Shown: positions 19,934-31,299 of the stretch, piece by piece
Layout of the letters: each line of letters opens with the position of its first letter
How positions within the stretch are numbered: the stretch's first letter is position 1
NCBI RefSeq assembly: GCF_000315625.1
Contig: NW_005434671.1
Location: 155,953 to 219,952 of the forward strand
Length of the DNA stretch: 64,000 nucleotides
Source of the DNA: Guillardia theta CCMP2712
Taxonomy: Eukaryota > Cryptophyceae > Pyrenomonadales > Geminigeraceae
Direction: 5' to 3'
The notes under the pieces: generated by a model
The model's database searches: none
Told to the model about the DNA's origin: nothing
The model's input: only the letters and a program-made list of their open reading frames with translations
Made by a program: the position numbers and the translations under genes

Positions 19934-22619
19934 TCACATTTCATCTTGGAGCGGGTTGAGCGGATCATATCTCCTCCTGCAACGTAGGTGAACATTGAAG
20001 CAGCAGCGGGGGGTAAAGACGATCTCACTGTCGTTTGGCATCTTTCGGTCGCTGATCTTTGAGAGGATCATCTGTGCGAGGCATGAGAACAGAATGTTGG
20101 AGTGACAATGAGGGCGATGAGGTAGGGGATGAGGGTGATGAGGTAGGCAGTTACATGTCGCAAGGGAGTCGTCGTTCTCCATCTCTCTTTGCAGGAAGCT
20201 AACCTGTAAGTAAAATGTCAGTGACAAAGAACTCGACAAGTGATAGCTTTCCTTGCTCTCTTTCGCAAACTTCAATCCGTTTCCCTGGAATCACTGTCAA
20301 GCACAACTAGCAATCATCGAATAATCAAACCCCGAGCCAATCAGAATCATCATAATCATCCAGCGCTTCCTGCCAGCCGATAGCACCGACTTCTGTTCTC
20401 ACAAGCTCCTGCTTCTGCTGCTCCTTTTCTCTTTCCCTTTCAGCCTCTTTTTCCTTCTCTCTCTCTCTCTCCCTCTCCCTCTCTGCCTTGGCCAGTTGCT
20501 TTTGTTTGGCTATTCCCTGCAGCAACGTTAATCTCAATCAAACAAAGCATCTCACACCCACCATCACATCCCCGAATAGAGTTTTTCCGACATCTATCGA
20601 AATGTCAAATGAAAGCTCGAACACGTGTCAATCTACTCTCTCTGAATGCCTGCAGCTTCTCCATGGTGTCGAATTGTCTGTGTTTCCCTGCACGCATCCT
20701 CACGTTCCTTGTGAACTGACACGTTCAGAGTTTTGGATTTACCAGTCTGTTTCTTCCTTTTCAGTTGCGCTCTCTTCTGTTCATGAGTGCTCAACAACTC
20801 TGCGTCTTTATCGATGGCCTGATCTCCAAGTTTCACTGCTCGCGTTCCTTTCTTCATGTTCAAGATTTCTTTCTGCAGAAACCAATGTCTATCATTGCAA
20901 GGGAAGAGAGGGGAGCAGGAGGAAAGAAAGGATGACCTTCAGACGTTCCATCTCCAAGATCCGAGCTTCTCTCTCCTTCTCCCTCTCATCGAAATCATCT
21001 GGCATGTCAATGTTCTCCTGTACAGAATCATATTCATTCTGAATTTCCATCATCAATACAGACCTCTTGCTTGGTCTGATCTTGCAGCTTCTTCAGTTTG
21101 GTCTCCTTCACTGCCACAAAACGTTCCACCCGTTTCTCTCCAGCTGACTTCTTCTTCGATTTTTCTGTCAACATTGTTGATGATTGCAAGCATCATCATT
21201 TCCATCGCACCATCGTCACTGGAAGAGTACTCGTCTTCATCTGCATCATCATTCCCTCCTACATGAAAAAGGAGGTCAGAGCGACGGGCCATGACACGAG
21301 GGGAAAGCATGAGATCCTCACCTGCCGCCTTGCGAACTTCCATCTCATCTCTCCTCTTGTCTTCTACACTTCTCTCGAGCCCAACCTCGTCACTCTCCTT
21401 CACCAGCCTGGCGAGCCATCAAGATGCAGCAAATGACGAACAAACATTCAACCTTGCATCTTCAAGCACATCATGTGCCGATACCATCTTCTTCTTGATC
21501 GGAAGGGTCGTCGACTCTTCCTCAAGTCCTGTATTCCCCCATCAACACGCCCATGACTCCAAGATGAAGACTCACCAGGCGCTTCCTCGTCATCGGCAAA
21601 GGACAAGAGGGATTTGTTCTTCTTGACTTTGATCTTCACCAAGCATGTCAAGCTGTCGCTTCAATCTAAACACAAGACAACCTTGGGCTTCTCTTCCTCT
21701 TGCTGTTTGGGAGCGACTTCTCTCGGAATGATATCATCGAATGGGTTCAACAAGACCTCCGTCGACAGGATGCGAGGAGGGTAGAGAGGACGGTCATCCT
21801 GATCGCATTCGCTCGCTCCCATTGCATCTAGGTTAAAGATAGTCTTGCCAGTGACCTGCGAGAATCTTACAAGTGCCACGTCACCATGAAGTCATCGACC
21901 TTTCCGAATATTGTATGCTTCCCATTCAACCATTCGCACGGTGCTGACAATACTGTTATGCGAGCACCGACGGAACGAATCCTTACCCAACGTCATGAAG
22001 AATTGACTGCCGTTGTCGTTCTAAGGGCACACAAAAACTATGAGCAGCGCAGCAAGGCGAGCACAGCACTCACTCTTCCTCCATTTGCCATCGCCACTAA
22101 CCCCCTGACCGAAAACCTCAAGCGAGAGTGGATCTCATCCTTGAAAGTTTCGCCGTAGACTGATTCCCCTGCCAGGCTGTTACATCATCACATGTACTAC
22201 GTCGTCAGTGAACCTCCTGAGCCAGTTCCCGTTGGATCGCCACCTGTCGGTAACAAACAAGAGGAAGCAGCAGGTTCAGAGATCCACAGCACAGAGTTGT
22301 CACATAGAGACCTTGCACCATGAACTTTGGGATAATACGATGAAACATCGTGTTGTCATAGTATCCCTGATGAGGGGGCAGCCATATCAATGCCGGACCA
22401 TCCCAACCGAATAATCGAAACGGCCTACCTCCATGCAGAGTTGGATGAAATTTCGACATGCTAGCGGCGCTTCTTTGCTCCAGAGCTCGATGTCGATTTC
22501 TCCCATAGTCGTGGTCAGCAGCACCTGTACGACCCTTCACGTTCATTCTAGACCGCGCAAGCAAGGAGGTCTCTTGCCTTGCCATTGGTAGGCGGCAAGT
22601 TCTGGTAGATTTGCGACAT
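19934..22619 (-). CDS. CWC27: Spliceosome-associated cyclophilin CWC27
   Basis: CWC27 is a cyclophilin-type protein of the activated spliceosome. Exon 1 encodes MSQIYQNLPPTNGK; then VLLTTTMGEIDIELWSKEAP, LACRNFIQLCMEG, GYYDNTMFHRIIPKFMVQ, GDPTGTGSGG, ESVYGETFKDEIHSRLRF, VRGLVAMAN, NDNGSQFFMTLG and LNGKHTIFGK form the isomerase domain. VTGKTIFNLDAM through RPLYPPRILSTEVLLNPFDD and IIPREV is the CWC27-specific continuation. The rest is a charged, coiled-coil tail with the family's YDPLNP motif near the end and stop at 19934-19936. Exon 1 ends AAG followed by GCAAGA, so intron 1 (22525-22577) appears to use a GC donor. Many short exons; those of the tail (19.9-21.7 kb) are approximate. Confidence 0.92.
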
Positions 22620-23099
22620 TGTTCACCAAATGTCCTGGACGAATCAGGATGTCACGTCCACAACCATGGTAAAGAAACTCGGATCGTTCGTTGGAACGTC
22701 CTATGATGAAGAGATGTTTCCAATAGCGGGACAGATTCCTATCAGACAAGGTGGAGGATGCAGGACTTGCAGTGCTACACGTAGACTTTCTCCTGATCCT
22801 CTCGCTGCCTCTAGCTCAGCCTCTCTCCTCCTGCATGCGCGCTCTTGGAATCTCGCGCGCATAGAAAGATGGACCCACATCCCTCCTCGCACCCACGGGA
22901 AAAGAGTTTCAGAATCGCAGTCGGAGAGGAAGACGGAAGAAGGAAGGAGGAAGCCAAGCAGGAAGAGACAGAGGAGGGAGGGAAGGAGAGAGGAGGAGAG
23001 TGAGCGAGGGGATGAGGGGGAAAGAGTGAGCGGGGTGGGACTGAGGGAGGGGGGCGGCAGGGAGAGGTTGGGTGGGGAGGAGGGAGGAGACGGGCAGAG
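22620..23099. other. Intergenic, purine-rich
   Basis: From 22910 to 23100 the plus strand is almost all A and G (GGGAGGAAGGAGGAAG-type). A frame at 22630-23178 runs through this low-complexity sequence and is not considered a gene. This is the spacer between the CWC27 start and the transposase-like gene. Confidence 0.5.
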
Positions 23100-24866
23100 A
23101 TGGAGAACGGGATCAAAGACAAGGACAAGGCTCCTGTCAAGACAAAGGCGAAACGCCTCAATGACACGGAACGGCTAGAGATCATCGCGAAACTTCAAGG
23201 GTCGAACATGAGTCAGCGAGCTGTATCGCGGGAGTATGGAGTGAGCGAAGGAGCCATCAGGAAGCTGTTGAAGCAGAAGAACTCCATCCTGCGCCGCGCT
23301 GAGAATGTATCGATGGCGAAGAGGATCAAGACATACCGAGCCTCTGCTCCACTCTTCCCTGCTCTCGAGGACAAGCTGTTCCGATGGGTGGATGGTTGTC
23401 AGAAGAGAAAAGTTCAGGTCTCTCCTTCCATGGCCATAGCCAAGGCCGCAGAACTGGCCAAGACGAGTGATGGTGGTTCAGAGAAGAGTTTCAAGGCCTC
23501 GTGGAAGTGGTTCTCGAGCTTCAGGAGGAGGAAAGGACTGCCGATGCTGCGAGGAGAAGGGAGCAAGGCTGAGCCCGACCTGCATGACACGTTGCAGAAG
23601 CTGGCGGAGATTATCGCTAAGTTCCCGGCTGAGAATGTTTACAGCATCGCTGAGACCGGGCTGTTCTATCGGATGCTGCCGCATCACAGTTTGCTGCCGT
23701 CTGAAGAAGACATCACAAGTGGCCCAGCGGCTAAACTTCAGAATGAACGCATCTCAGTGCTCGTGTGCGCCAACGCGACAGGTTCTCATAGAATCCCGTG
23801 TGCTATCGTCGGGCATGCGTCACAGCCAGCACGTGCCTGGCCGACCCCATACTTCTCTCAAAGGCAAGCTTGCGTAGATGGAGTAGTGCTCAAGAGTTGG
23901 TTTGACGAGGTGTTCTGCCCTTGTGTCCGGCAGTTCACCTCACAACCAGTCCTCCTCCTTGTCAATGACATGCAAGGGATGGCGAACGATCAGCTTGAGC
24001 AGGAGAAAGTGAAGCTGATCACGATCCCAGCGTGTCTGAAGCTGGCCATTGACCAGGAGCTCATCGCCAGTCTTAAGAAGAGATACAAATTCCTTCACCT
24101 CAAAGAGGTCTTGGCATTCCATGCTCTGCATGATAGCGTGAGATCGCAGCTGAAAGAGTCTGCAAGATCTCTTCCTCTGGACTGTGCTGGTGTCAGGTAT
24201 GGGAGGCCTGCAAACCTGCTGGATGCTGCCAACTTCTTGAAGGCTGCGTGGGAGTCGATCAGCATGGATGCCGTGAGGCACTCGTTCATCAGAGCCAACC
24301 TGGGGATCCGATACAGAGGGATGGTGGATACTGACGCTGCCAATGACCCCGAGCCCGATCAGCACGAGTACAACATGGCCGAGCTGATTGGAGGCAGTGC
24401 TGTGCTGAGCATCGAAGACCTGAATCGGTGGGAGCTCGCGGACCAGGAAGACTCGGAGGAGTTCAAGAGGGCCGTTTTGGAGGAGGTGGAAGCGGAGCTC
24501 AGTCTCGAGCATCTAGACCACGAGGACTTGGGTCATGGGCAATCCTATGTGAAAGATGGTGACGTGGACGCTATGGAGGGTACTCCCCGCTCCACTGCCA
24601 CCCCAGCTGCTGACCGGGCCTCTGACCCGGCAAGGGATGCCGCAAAGAATGTGGCTGCTGGGCCTGTCGGTTTCTCAGGATGGAGGCAGGTGTACGAGAC
24701 ATACGGCTGCTTCATGGACAACCTCTATCACCCGGCAGCAGCTGAGTCGGCGGGCGAGCAGTATGAATCAATCATCGAAGGCCTCGAGAGAGTCAGGCCT
24801 CTCCTCAAGGGCCTTGTACATCGCGACGGCACTTCCATCCACTTCGCTTGCCCGCCCCCGCCGTAA
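23100..24866 (+). CDS. Pogo/Tigger-type transposase-derived protein, catalytic triad degraded
   Basis: An intronless 588-residue frame. Residues about 19-60 form a psq-type helix-turn-helix (MSQRAVSREYGVSEGAIRKL); about 85-150 resemble the CENP-B/Tc5 HTH (LEDKLFRWVDGCQKRK, WKWFSSFRRRKGL). Residues about 170-400 match the DDE_1 fold. The usual DETGLF motif is IAETGLF (Ala184), the usual LLLLDNAP is VLLLVNDMQ (Asn289 in the place of Asp, with Asp290 next to it), while the third Asp is kept (LAIDQELI, Asp318). So the protein probably cannot cut DNA. An acidic stretch (about 440-500) follows, as in CENP-B. The frame is long and undamaged, with AATAAA at 24925-24930, suggesting a host-retained DNA-binding gene. 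No terminal inverted repeats were found by eye. Confidence 0.82.
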   Translation: MENGIKDKDKAPVKTKAKRLNDTERLEIIAKLQGSNMSQRAVSREYGVSEGAIRKLLKQKNSILRRAENVSMAKRIKTYRASAPLFPALEDKLFRWVDGCQKRKVQVSPSMAIAKAAELAKTSDGGSEKSFKASWKWFSSFRRRKGLPMLRGEGSKAEPDLHDTLQKLAEIIAKFPAENVYSIAETGLFYRMLPHHSLLPSEEDITSGPAAKLQNERISVLVCANATGSHRIPCAIVGHASQPARAWPTPYFSQRQACVDGVVLKSWFDEVFCPCVRQFTSQPVLLLVNDMQGMANDQLEQEKVKLITIPACLKLAIDQELIASLKKRYKFLHLKEVLAFHALHDSVRSQLKESARSLPLDCAGVRYGRPANLLDAANFLKAAWESISMDAVRHSFIRANLGIRYRGMVDTDAANDPEPDQHEYNMAELIGGSAVLSIEDLNRWELADQEDSEEFKRAVLEEVEAELSLEHLDHEDLGHGQSYVKDGDVDAMEGTPRSTATPAADRASDPARDAAKNVAAGPVGFSGWRQVYETYGCFMDNLYHPAAAESAGEQYESIIEGLERVRPLLKGLVHRDGTSIHFACPPPP

Positions 24867-26683
24867 AATCTTGAAGGTGGTCAGTCAGGCCGACCGGTCC
24901 CCGGGTGATTGGGCGCATGCTTTCAATAAAGTACAGTAAGATACTCACGGCATCGCCACGACCGCTGCATGCCCCGTGGGGACCGCTATGTCGACGAAGG
25001 AGATGACCTGCCCGTTGGCGATCCAGTCCGTGAAGGTAGGGGGGCAGTGGTAGGCCGTCCGCATCAAGAAGCAGGTGTTTGTGGGAGAAGCCGGCCTCCG
25101 AGCACCGCGAATCGGAGTAGCACTTGAACTGCCGACGAATGTTTTTATCCCAAGTATATCTTCCTAATTTATTCTACCTTCTTGTTACATCATAACACTT
25201 TTCTTCTACCATCATCCTGTGTCCATGCTCGTGGTCCCTGTTTCTCCCTTCCCTCGGATCATCGTCGTTCGATCTCTTATCCTGCTAATCCTATCACCTT
25301 ACTTTGTCATCAATGGCTTGTTACTTCGTCGCTCGTCGTTCATTGTCAGGCTGAGCCCTCGTGTGATCTCAAGTTACACATTGTGTGGCCACCGCATTTC
25401 AAGCTTCGACCGGAGGTTGCGTGAATTCATCGGTCTTCATTCTACACCGTGTTCGGGCAGTCCAGTTCTTCTCTGACTTCACGGCGGCTCCAAGTGAGGG
25501 CCCAGGACCGCTGCACATTAACTTGAGATGATGTCGTCACGACATCTTCAGGCCAACAGGTGTCTGATCATTGTTCAGCTGACACATTGGGACCGCTGTT
25601 TCCTCAGGGCTTCAACCTCTTCGCTTTCTTCTGACCTCTTGCTAATAGATTTAACCCAGACCTCCCCAGCTGTCAAGCAGCAAGTCGCCCTCGCCTCCCT
25701 TCTGCTCTCCTATCTCCACTCTATTTCCCATGCTTTCCCTTCCTTCCCTCCTCCCCTCCCCTCCTTTCTATGTTTGCCTGAAGGATACGTGCAGGCAAGC
25801 AAAGGTTTTTCCATGCAGGAAGCGCAGGGGCCAGGAGCGCGACCTGCGTTTCAGGGCGGGGGCCGTGCTGACGCGCGATAAACCGCCCTTCGAGTACCGT
25901 CACCCGCCTCTGCACCTCCCTCCACCGCGCGAGCTCGTCGTCAGGGCCACCATCGTGAAGACAACAACCGAGACATGATAATGGGGCAGTCGGGATGGTC
26001 TGCGCCGTCGCGCGCTCAACGTCTTGAGGGTCATCTCCGTCGTCATCGTCGCCTTCCGATCGTCCTCTACGCGTTCAGCGTCGTGGTGACCTTTCCCTTC
26101 TTCCTCTTCCACGAGGTCAGCGAGTCAGGCTCGCCATCCAGGGCGTGATCATGAGACACACCGTCTAGAGGCGGAGGGATCCGATCGGCCTAGGTAGTAG
26201 TTTATTGACGTTAAACGTTTCGTTACTAGGACACGCAAGGGGCGCGGCGAGGCTAAACAGGCAAGACAGCGTCATCCGGGAGTTCCCAGAGCTTCCGGTG
26301 ACGATGGACGTTGGCGGGCCACTGCTCAGGGCCGCATGCCCGCAGTGCCGCCGCGGCGGCCTGCAGCGCCTTCAAGTTGCCGGTCACACTTGACAGCCCG
26401 GCCAGTGTGACAGCCGGGCCTAGGCCGCCCCGGGCTGCCGGCCCGCGCCCGGGTACACTGAACTCATCTCCGAAAAGCCTTATCGGAACCATCCTACTGC
26501 CATGCCGACCGAGCGAGAGCAGCTTCAAGTTATGTCCCCGAGTGAGGGCATGCAGGGATGAAGTAAGAGGAGGACAAGACACGCGTGTGTTGACGCATCG
26601 AGCTGCCTGCGCTGCTTCCACTAAGAGTGGGAAAGTCACTTGTCTCTGGATTCCTTCCATTTCAGTGAGCAACAACTTCAGAC
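24867..26683. other. Intergenic, no recognised gene
   Basis: Contains the AATAAA (24925-24930) of the preceding gene and then about 1.7 kb without a recognisable product. Frames at 25182-25476 and 25528-25978 have no family likeness. A GC-rich patch with CCGGGCCTAGGCCGCCCCGG lies at 26395-26460, and TTAAACGTTTCGTTACTAGG at 26208-26230 resembles words at 57160-57200. Confidence 0.4.
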
Positions 26684-29532
26684 CATGACGTCGGCAAGGT
26701 CTCTCCTGTCAACCTGCATCATGATCGCTCTGGTTTTCAACGGTCTTGCTTCTGGGAGCATTGAGGTAACAGTAGATGAAAATCGTTTTACCCCCTAGAT
26801 CCTTTCTAGTATTGATTCGGGGTACAGGATGAAGAGGTACCGCTCTTGCCAAAGTTTTCGTCCGAGGAGCAGGACTATCAGAAAGTGAGCTTGCCCACAC
26901 ATTGACGAGCTCATTCGGAATCTTTTCACTGATATATTTCTGATAGCGCTCTTGGGAAAATCTCATCGGCTGCTCCATAGCAATCAGGATGGCAAATAGC
27001 ATTTTTGGAGATGTGAATGCAGAAAGTGCGGGGAACAAGACTTTGTCGTTGAAGGTCAGCAATGCAAATTGATCCTGATTTCCTTCTGCTGGCTGCATGT
27101 CACATTCATCATGAGATCACTCGTCTGTTGTGCATGCAAGAATGGTGCGGCAGTGATTTTTGGGCAACAACAGGACGCGAAATACAAAATGAAAAGTCAG
27201 TGCAAGTCGCTTGGAGGAATTTTCAACACGATGTGAGCTGTGTAGAGATGGTCTTGATTGACAATGACTATGATGAAGGTGCAATCGGATATACACCACA
27301 ATAGTAAAAAAACTGAAGAAAAGGGAGAAGGGAAGGTGAATTCATCACAACAATCCGATTTGCGCTGCTGACTTTCGACCCTACCCTGATTAGCAAGTTA
27401 ACGTCTCAAGCATTCTTGAAGGGTAATCTTATCATTCACAGTTGCCTTGCATCATGATGTCCGCACAGCGATCCGAACAGGAAAAGTCTGTCAGAGCAAA
27501 GATGTAACAGATGTAGTCTCAGGTCTTGTCAACATTCTCCTTCTCTCACTGAATTCTCACCTGCAGATTTCAGCCCGAAAGCAGGATGCCGAAAGCGAGG
27601 AGACTGCTCTATTCACAGCCACATCTCAGAACTCGTCCTGGAGGTTCGAAGACGTTGGTGGTGAAACTTGTCACGTTGGATATCAGGGAGATCTTTCTTT
27701 CAGGAGAGGGTCGGCTCATTCGGCGAGTACGAAGATACCGCCTGTTTGTTATTCAGAAGATTTCTTCTTAACCTAATCGATTGAATTTGTAGATCATTCA
27801 CCTCATGTTTGGAATGACTCCAGACTGGGGAGGGAAACCCTTCGGGTGAGATTTTGAGATGTTCCTTTCAAGCTCTTCTGTTCGGGATGGAGCTGACGGA
27901 TGTGTTGGATCAGGATTGCTCACTATCTGTGTGTGCGGACAGCAAGCGACATCATGAAGGTCAATTGCTCCACACCTTGTAAATTTTCCAACAAACAGCA
28001 CACAGAACGCTACGATATTCCTCTACTACAAGCATGAACCCCAGGGAAAGGTGAAACAATCTTGCAAGAAATTGGAACCCGTAACATCGCTTTTGTCAGT
28101 GGTGGAAGAAAGCAAAACAACTTTTGCAGCCAATTCGCGTTGATCCTGTCGTGAAGGTGTGTATATACCTAGTTGTGTGTGTGTAAACTTACAAGTGACC
28201 ATGGCGAAGATGAATGGAAGAGATATACCGAACATGGCACATGTGATGGAAATGTTCACGACCCGAATGTTGTGTGAGCTCGACTTTTAGGTTTCAGACC
28301 TTCTCAGGTTGCAGGCCTTGCGCGATCTCGGAGGTGAGACAAGTCGTGTTGAAAAGTCAATCATGAAGTTTGTTTGCTGGCAGGGATTTACATGGACATC
28401 GACGTCATTACTATCCGCTCTTTCGCGCCGTTGATGAAGGTCGAAATCTTCTCCTTTTCTCCCCTTGTGACTTGCCCATATCAGGATAACTCGTTTGTGA
28501 TGGGGCAAGAGGGGGAGAAAGTGAGATAAACGAGTTTCATAACCTGCTGTTGTTGATCAACGAGTAGGGAGTCTACGGATTATGCAACGCTGTAATGCTG
28601 TCATCGCCCAACTCAACTTTTGTAAGAGATTTCGTTTACATTTCATGATTTCAGAGATCATGATGAAAAGGATGGGTATGGATGGGTAGAAATGATGATT
28701 GAGGCAATGGTGGTGACTATACTATGATAATATGATGATGATGATGGAGGCAGAGTAGGAAAATTTGCGAATGGCGATGATGGAATCCTTGAACTGTTTC
28801 TGCTACCGCTGACCAATCCATGAAAGGTGAACTTGTGGATTCGTCACTATGCGGAAGCATATGACCCAGCAATCTGGAGTATGCATTCAGGTAAGGTACA
28901 AACAAGTACAATGTACAAGAGGGGCGAAACGTGAACGCGAGAGCTTTGGAAGAGAAGAGTAGACGGTAGCTTCTGACGCAATGCTTGCTTACAGTCAAAC
29001 TTCCGAGCATTCTCAGCCATTTATATCCCTCAGAGATCACTCAGGTGACATGTTTCTCCTTCACTCTCCGTCATGATCTTTCCTGGCAAGGTGAATGATA
29101 AAGTCTTCTTCTATCCTCTCTGGGACAAAATCGACTACTTGTTCACCGGTGAGAAGTGCAGCTGTAGAAGATGGTGGCGGTGATGATGGAGATGATGATG
29201 TACATTGGTAGGACACGGAGAAACATTTCCTCGCAACATCGGTAGGCATGTGCAGCTTGATCTCTCCCCACTGATCAGCTGCAGCGATGCATCTTTGGGA
29301 GTCTCTGTCGTGGGACAAGTACATTTCAAGGTTAGAGATGATATCTGCCTCCATCATCGTCTCCTCACCAAACTTGCATGATTGTCCTTCAGGCTCAACT
29401 TCGATTATATCATGAACGTCGACAACAACTTTAACAATCTAGTCTGTTCCTGTCTCTTCCTGCTTTCCTCATCTGAGACATTCATGGCAGGTGCGTCCCT
29501 TCCTCAAAGAGGAGACAAGAGGCAAAGCCTGA
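26684..29532 (+). CDS. DXD-type glycosyltransferase (GT32-like)
   Basis: Exon 1 encodes a signal peptide or anchor, MTSARSLLSTCIMIALVFNG. Later exons give IIHLMFGMTPDWGGKPFG, IAHYLCVRTASDIMK, TIFLYYKHEPQGKWWKK, then the donor-binding core VSDLLRLQALRDLGGIYMDI followed by DVITIRSFAPLM, where GIYMDIDV is the DXD motif of the PF04488 sugar-binding family. Next come SFVMGQEG, GVYGLCNAVMLSSPNSTFVN, LWIRHYAEAYDPAIWSMHSV and KLPSILSHLYPSEITQ. The likely end is FNNLVRPFLKEETRGKA with TGA at 29530-29532. Such enzymes add sugars (mannose, galactose or similar) to glycans in the Golgi; the substrate cannot be told. More than ten short introns; the exons between 27.2 and 27.8 kb are uncertain because several frames are open. 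Confidence 0.75.
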
Positions 29533-29642
29533 CAGAGACAAGTGGAGGGGTATCCACGTTTGTGTGATTGAAAGGATCATTCAGAAGAGCCGATTCATTT
29601 CTAAACTTGCATCATTTCTGAACCTGCATCTATGTACCACTC

Positions 29643-30035
29643 TTACGCGTTCATCTGTACCGCATACGTCCTGCGGGTGTTCACTTCATTAACATAATAT
29701 GCTGACATCATCGCTATTTCAAAATTTGCTACTCGTGTCCTCCTGCTGTCTCTGTCAAATTCCATCTGTTGTAGAAGAGGAGGGAGGAAGAAGGGAGCGA
29801 AGATAGAGGAGAAAATTTGAGGATACTGGAGTGAGCGAGAGAGTATGAAGGAGGGAGGAGTAACAGAGAAGAGCGGCGGAAGAGGAGCAACAACTTCGAC
29901 TCGGGCACGAGGGAAGGAAGAAGAGGAAGGGAGGAGAAGGGAGGGAGGAGGAGAGGAACCTGAGGCACTACACGCGCAGACTCAGCCTTGAGTTGGGAGA
30001 GCTCATCGTCGGCAGTCTGTGGCCAGCGAGTTAAT

Positions 30036-30126
<91 letters not shown>

Positions 30127-31202
30127 CGCTCCCGCTCCCGCTCCCGCTCCTGCTCCTGCTCCTGCTCCTGCTCCGGCTTTGACTTACCTCATGGCTAGAG
30201 GAGCGCGATGAGTGTCTTGCTCCGATGACACGCTGGTTCAGCTTGGCGAATGAGTTGAGCTCCTAGTCTCAGAGTTATGCCGCTTCACTCCTCCCTCCGT
30301 GTCACCTGGTCAGCCGACTCGCGATGCCATCGCCTTTTCGTGTTGGCCTTGGGGAAGATCTGAGGAAGGGACACGCGGGTCAGCAAGAGATGGCCAGCTC
30401 GCAGCATTGCCTCGTCGTTGAGATGCTTCAGGTGTGTCAATTCTTCGCTCCCGCTCAGCGCATGGCGCGACCTCCGTGTCCTGGGGGGCAGCACGGCTGA
30501 GCTTAGTCTCTGCATGCTTGCCAACTCCTCGTCTGCAGTCTCCTTGTGCCACCTCGCAGCTCTAGGAGACTTGGAGAAGATCTGGTTGTTCAGGTTCGCA
30601 TAATTCGAGAGTTCCTGGCTGGCTGAGAATCGTTTGTCCTCTCTCTTCGCCTCTTCGCGGCTGAACATTCCATTGTTCAAGTGTACCGCAGGCAGGACGG
30701 CATGCTTAGTTCGCACGTGAGGAGAGGAAGGGCGATGGGAGCGAATCCTCTTAGGATGAAGCTTTACGCGTGCTCCATGGCCATGAAGAAGACTGGAAGC
30801 TTCCTCCTCCTCCTCGAAGGATCGGGGAAAGACTTGTCGATTGAGTTTCGACCACTTGTTGATCATACCTTGAGACATGTCGCGAGCCTGGGCAACGGAT
30901 CAGGCTTCAATACAGAGCATGTGGAGACAAGATCTCACCTTGCTGTGGTCGATACCGGAAGTCTTGCTCTTCTTTCCTTCACCTCCCATCTCCACGCTCT
31001 TCAATCTGTCGTCCCCGTACCCCATAGCGTACCGATACGATCGCATCAGCTGATCTGCTCTCATGGTCCTCCATGACGCCGGATCCCGCACACGGTCCTC
31101 GTCCTCTCTTAGCATGATGGGCTCATGTGTTCCCTGCATGGCGCCGAGCATGGCCATGAGGGCCACAGCCATCGCTGCCATCGAGGCGGCGCGCCACACC
31201 AT
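29643..31202 (-). CDS. Secreted repeat protein, unknown
   Basis: It starts with a signal peptide (MVWRAASMAAMAVALMAMLG, cleavage probably near MQG) and then a degenerate repeat with core (A)DxELxxxxxLNxxVxP: SQELSNYANLNNQIFS, TADEELASMQRLSSAVLP, SEELTHLKHLNDEAML, SADQELNSFAKLNQRVIG, TADDELSQLKAESARVVP, and an earlier variant MINKWSKLNRQVFPR. Units are spaced roughly 35-40 residues and separated by Arg/Ser-rich linkers; at least two introns fall at the same place, just before or after the AD-EL junction. The last exon reads MEFDRDSRRTRVANF to the stop at 29643-29645. The intron at about 30025-30187 consists almost wholly of a GAGCAG array. No known family recognised; a secreted structural or surface role is only a guess. 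Confidence 0.6.
30035..30175. repeat. (CTGCTC)n hexanucleotide array inside an intron
   Basis: About 140 nt of CTCCTG units with a subset of CTCCCG variants in the middle. On the minus strand it lies between a GTAAGTCAAAG donor and a GGCCACAG acceptor, so it fills an intron of the secreted repeat protein. Confidence 0.9.
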
Positions 31203-31299
31203 CTTTGCTCTACCCCTTCGACTACCCCACCCCTGGAGATGACAAGAATTATATTCTCTTAGAGGAGGTACCAACCACTTTCCGTCTAGGGGTAGCGCC

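Noticed and set aside
22811-23185. Frames on both strands across the purine-rich spacer upstream of the transposase-like gene
   Set aside because: Low-complexity Arg/Glu or Pro/Ser translations without any domain.
23940-24512. 190-codon minus-strand frame opposite the transposase-like gene
   Set aside because: A shadow of the GC-rich third positions of the plus-strand gene; no recognisable sequence.
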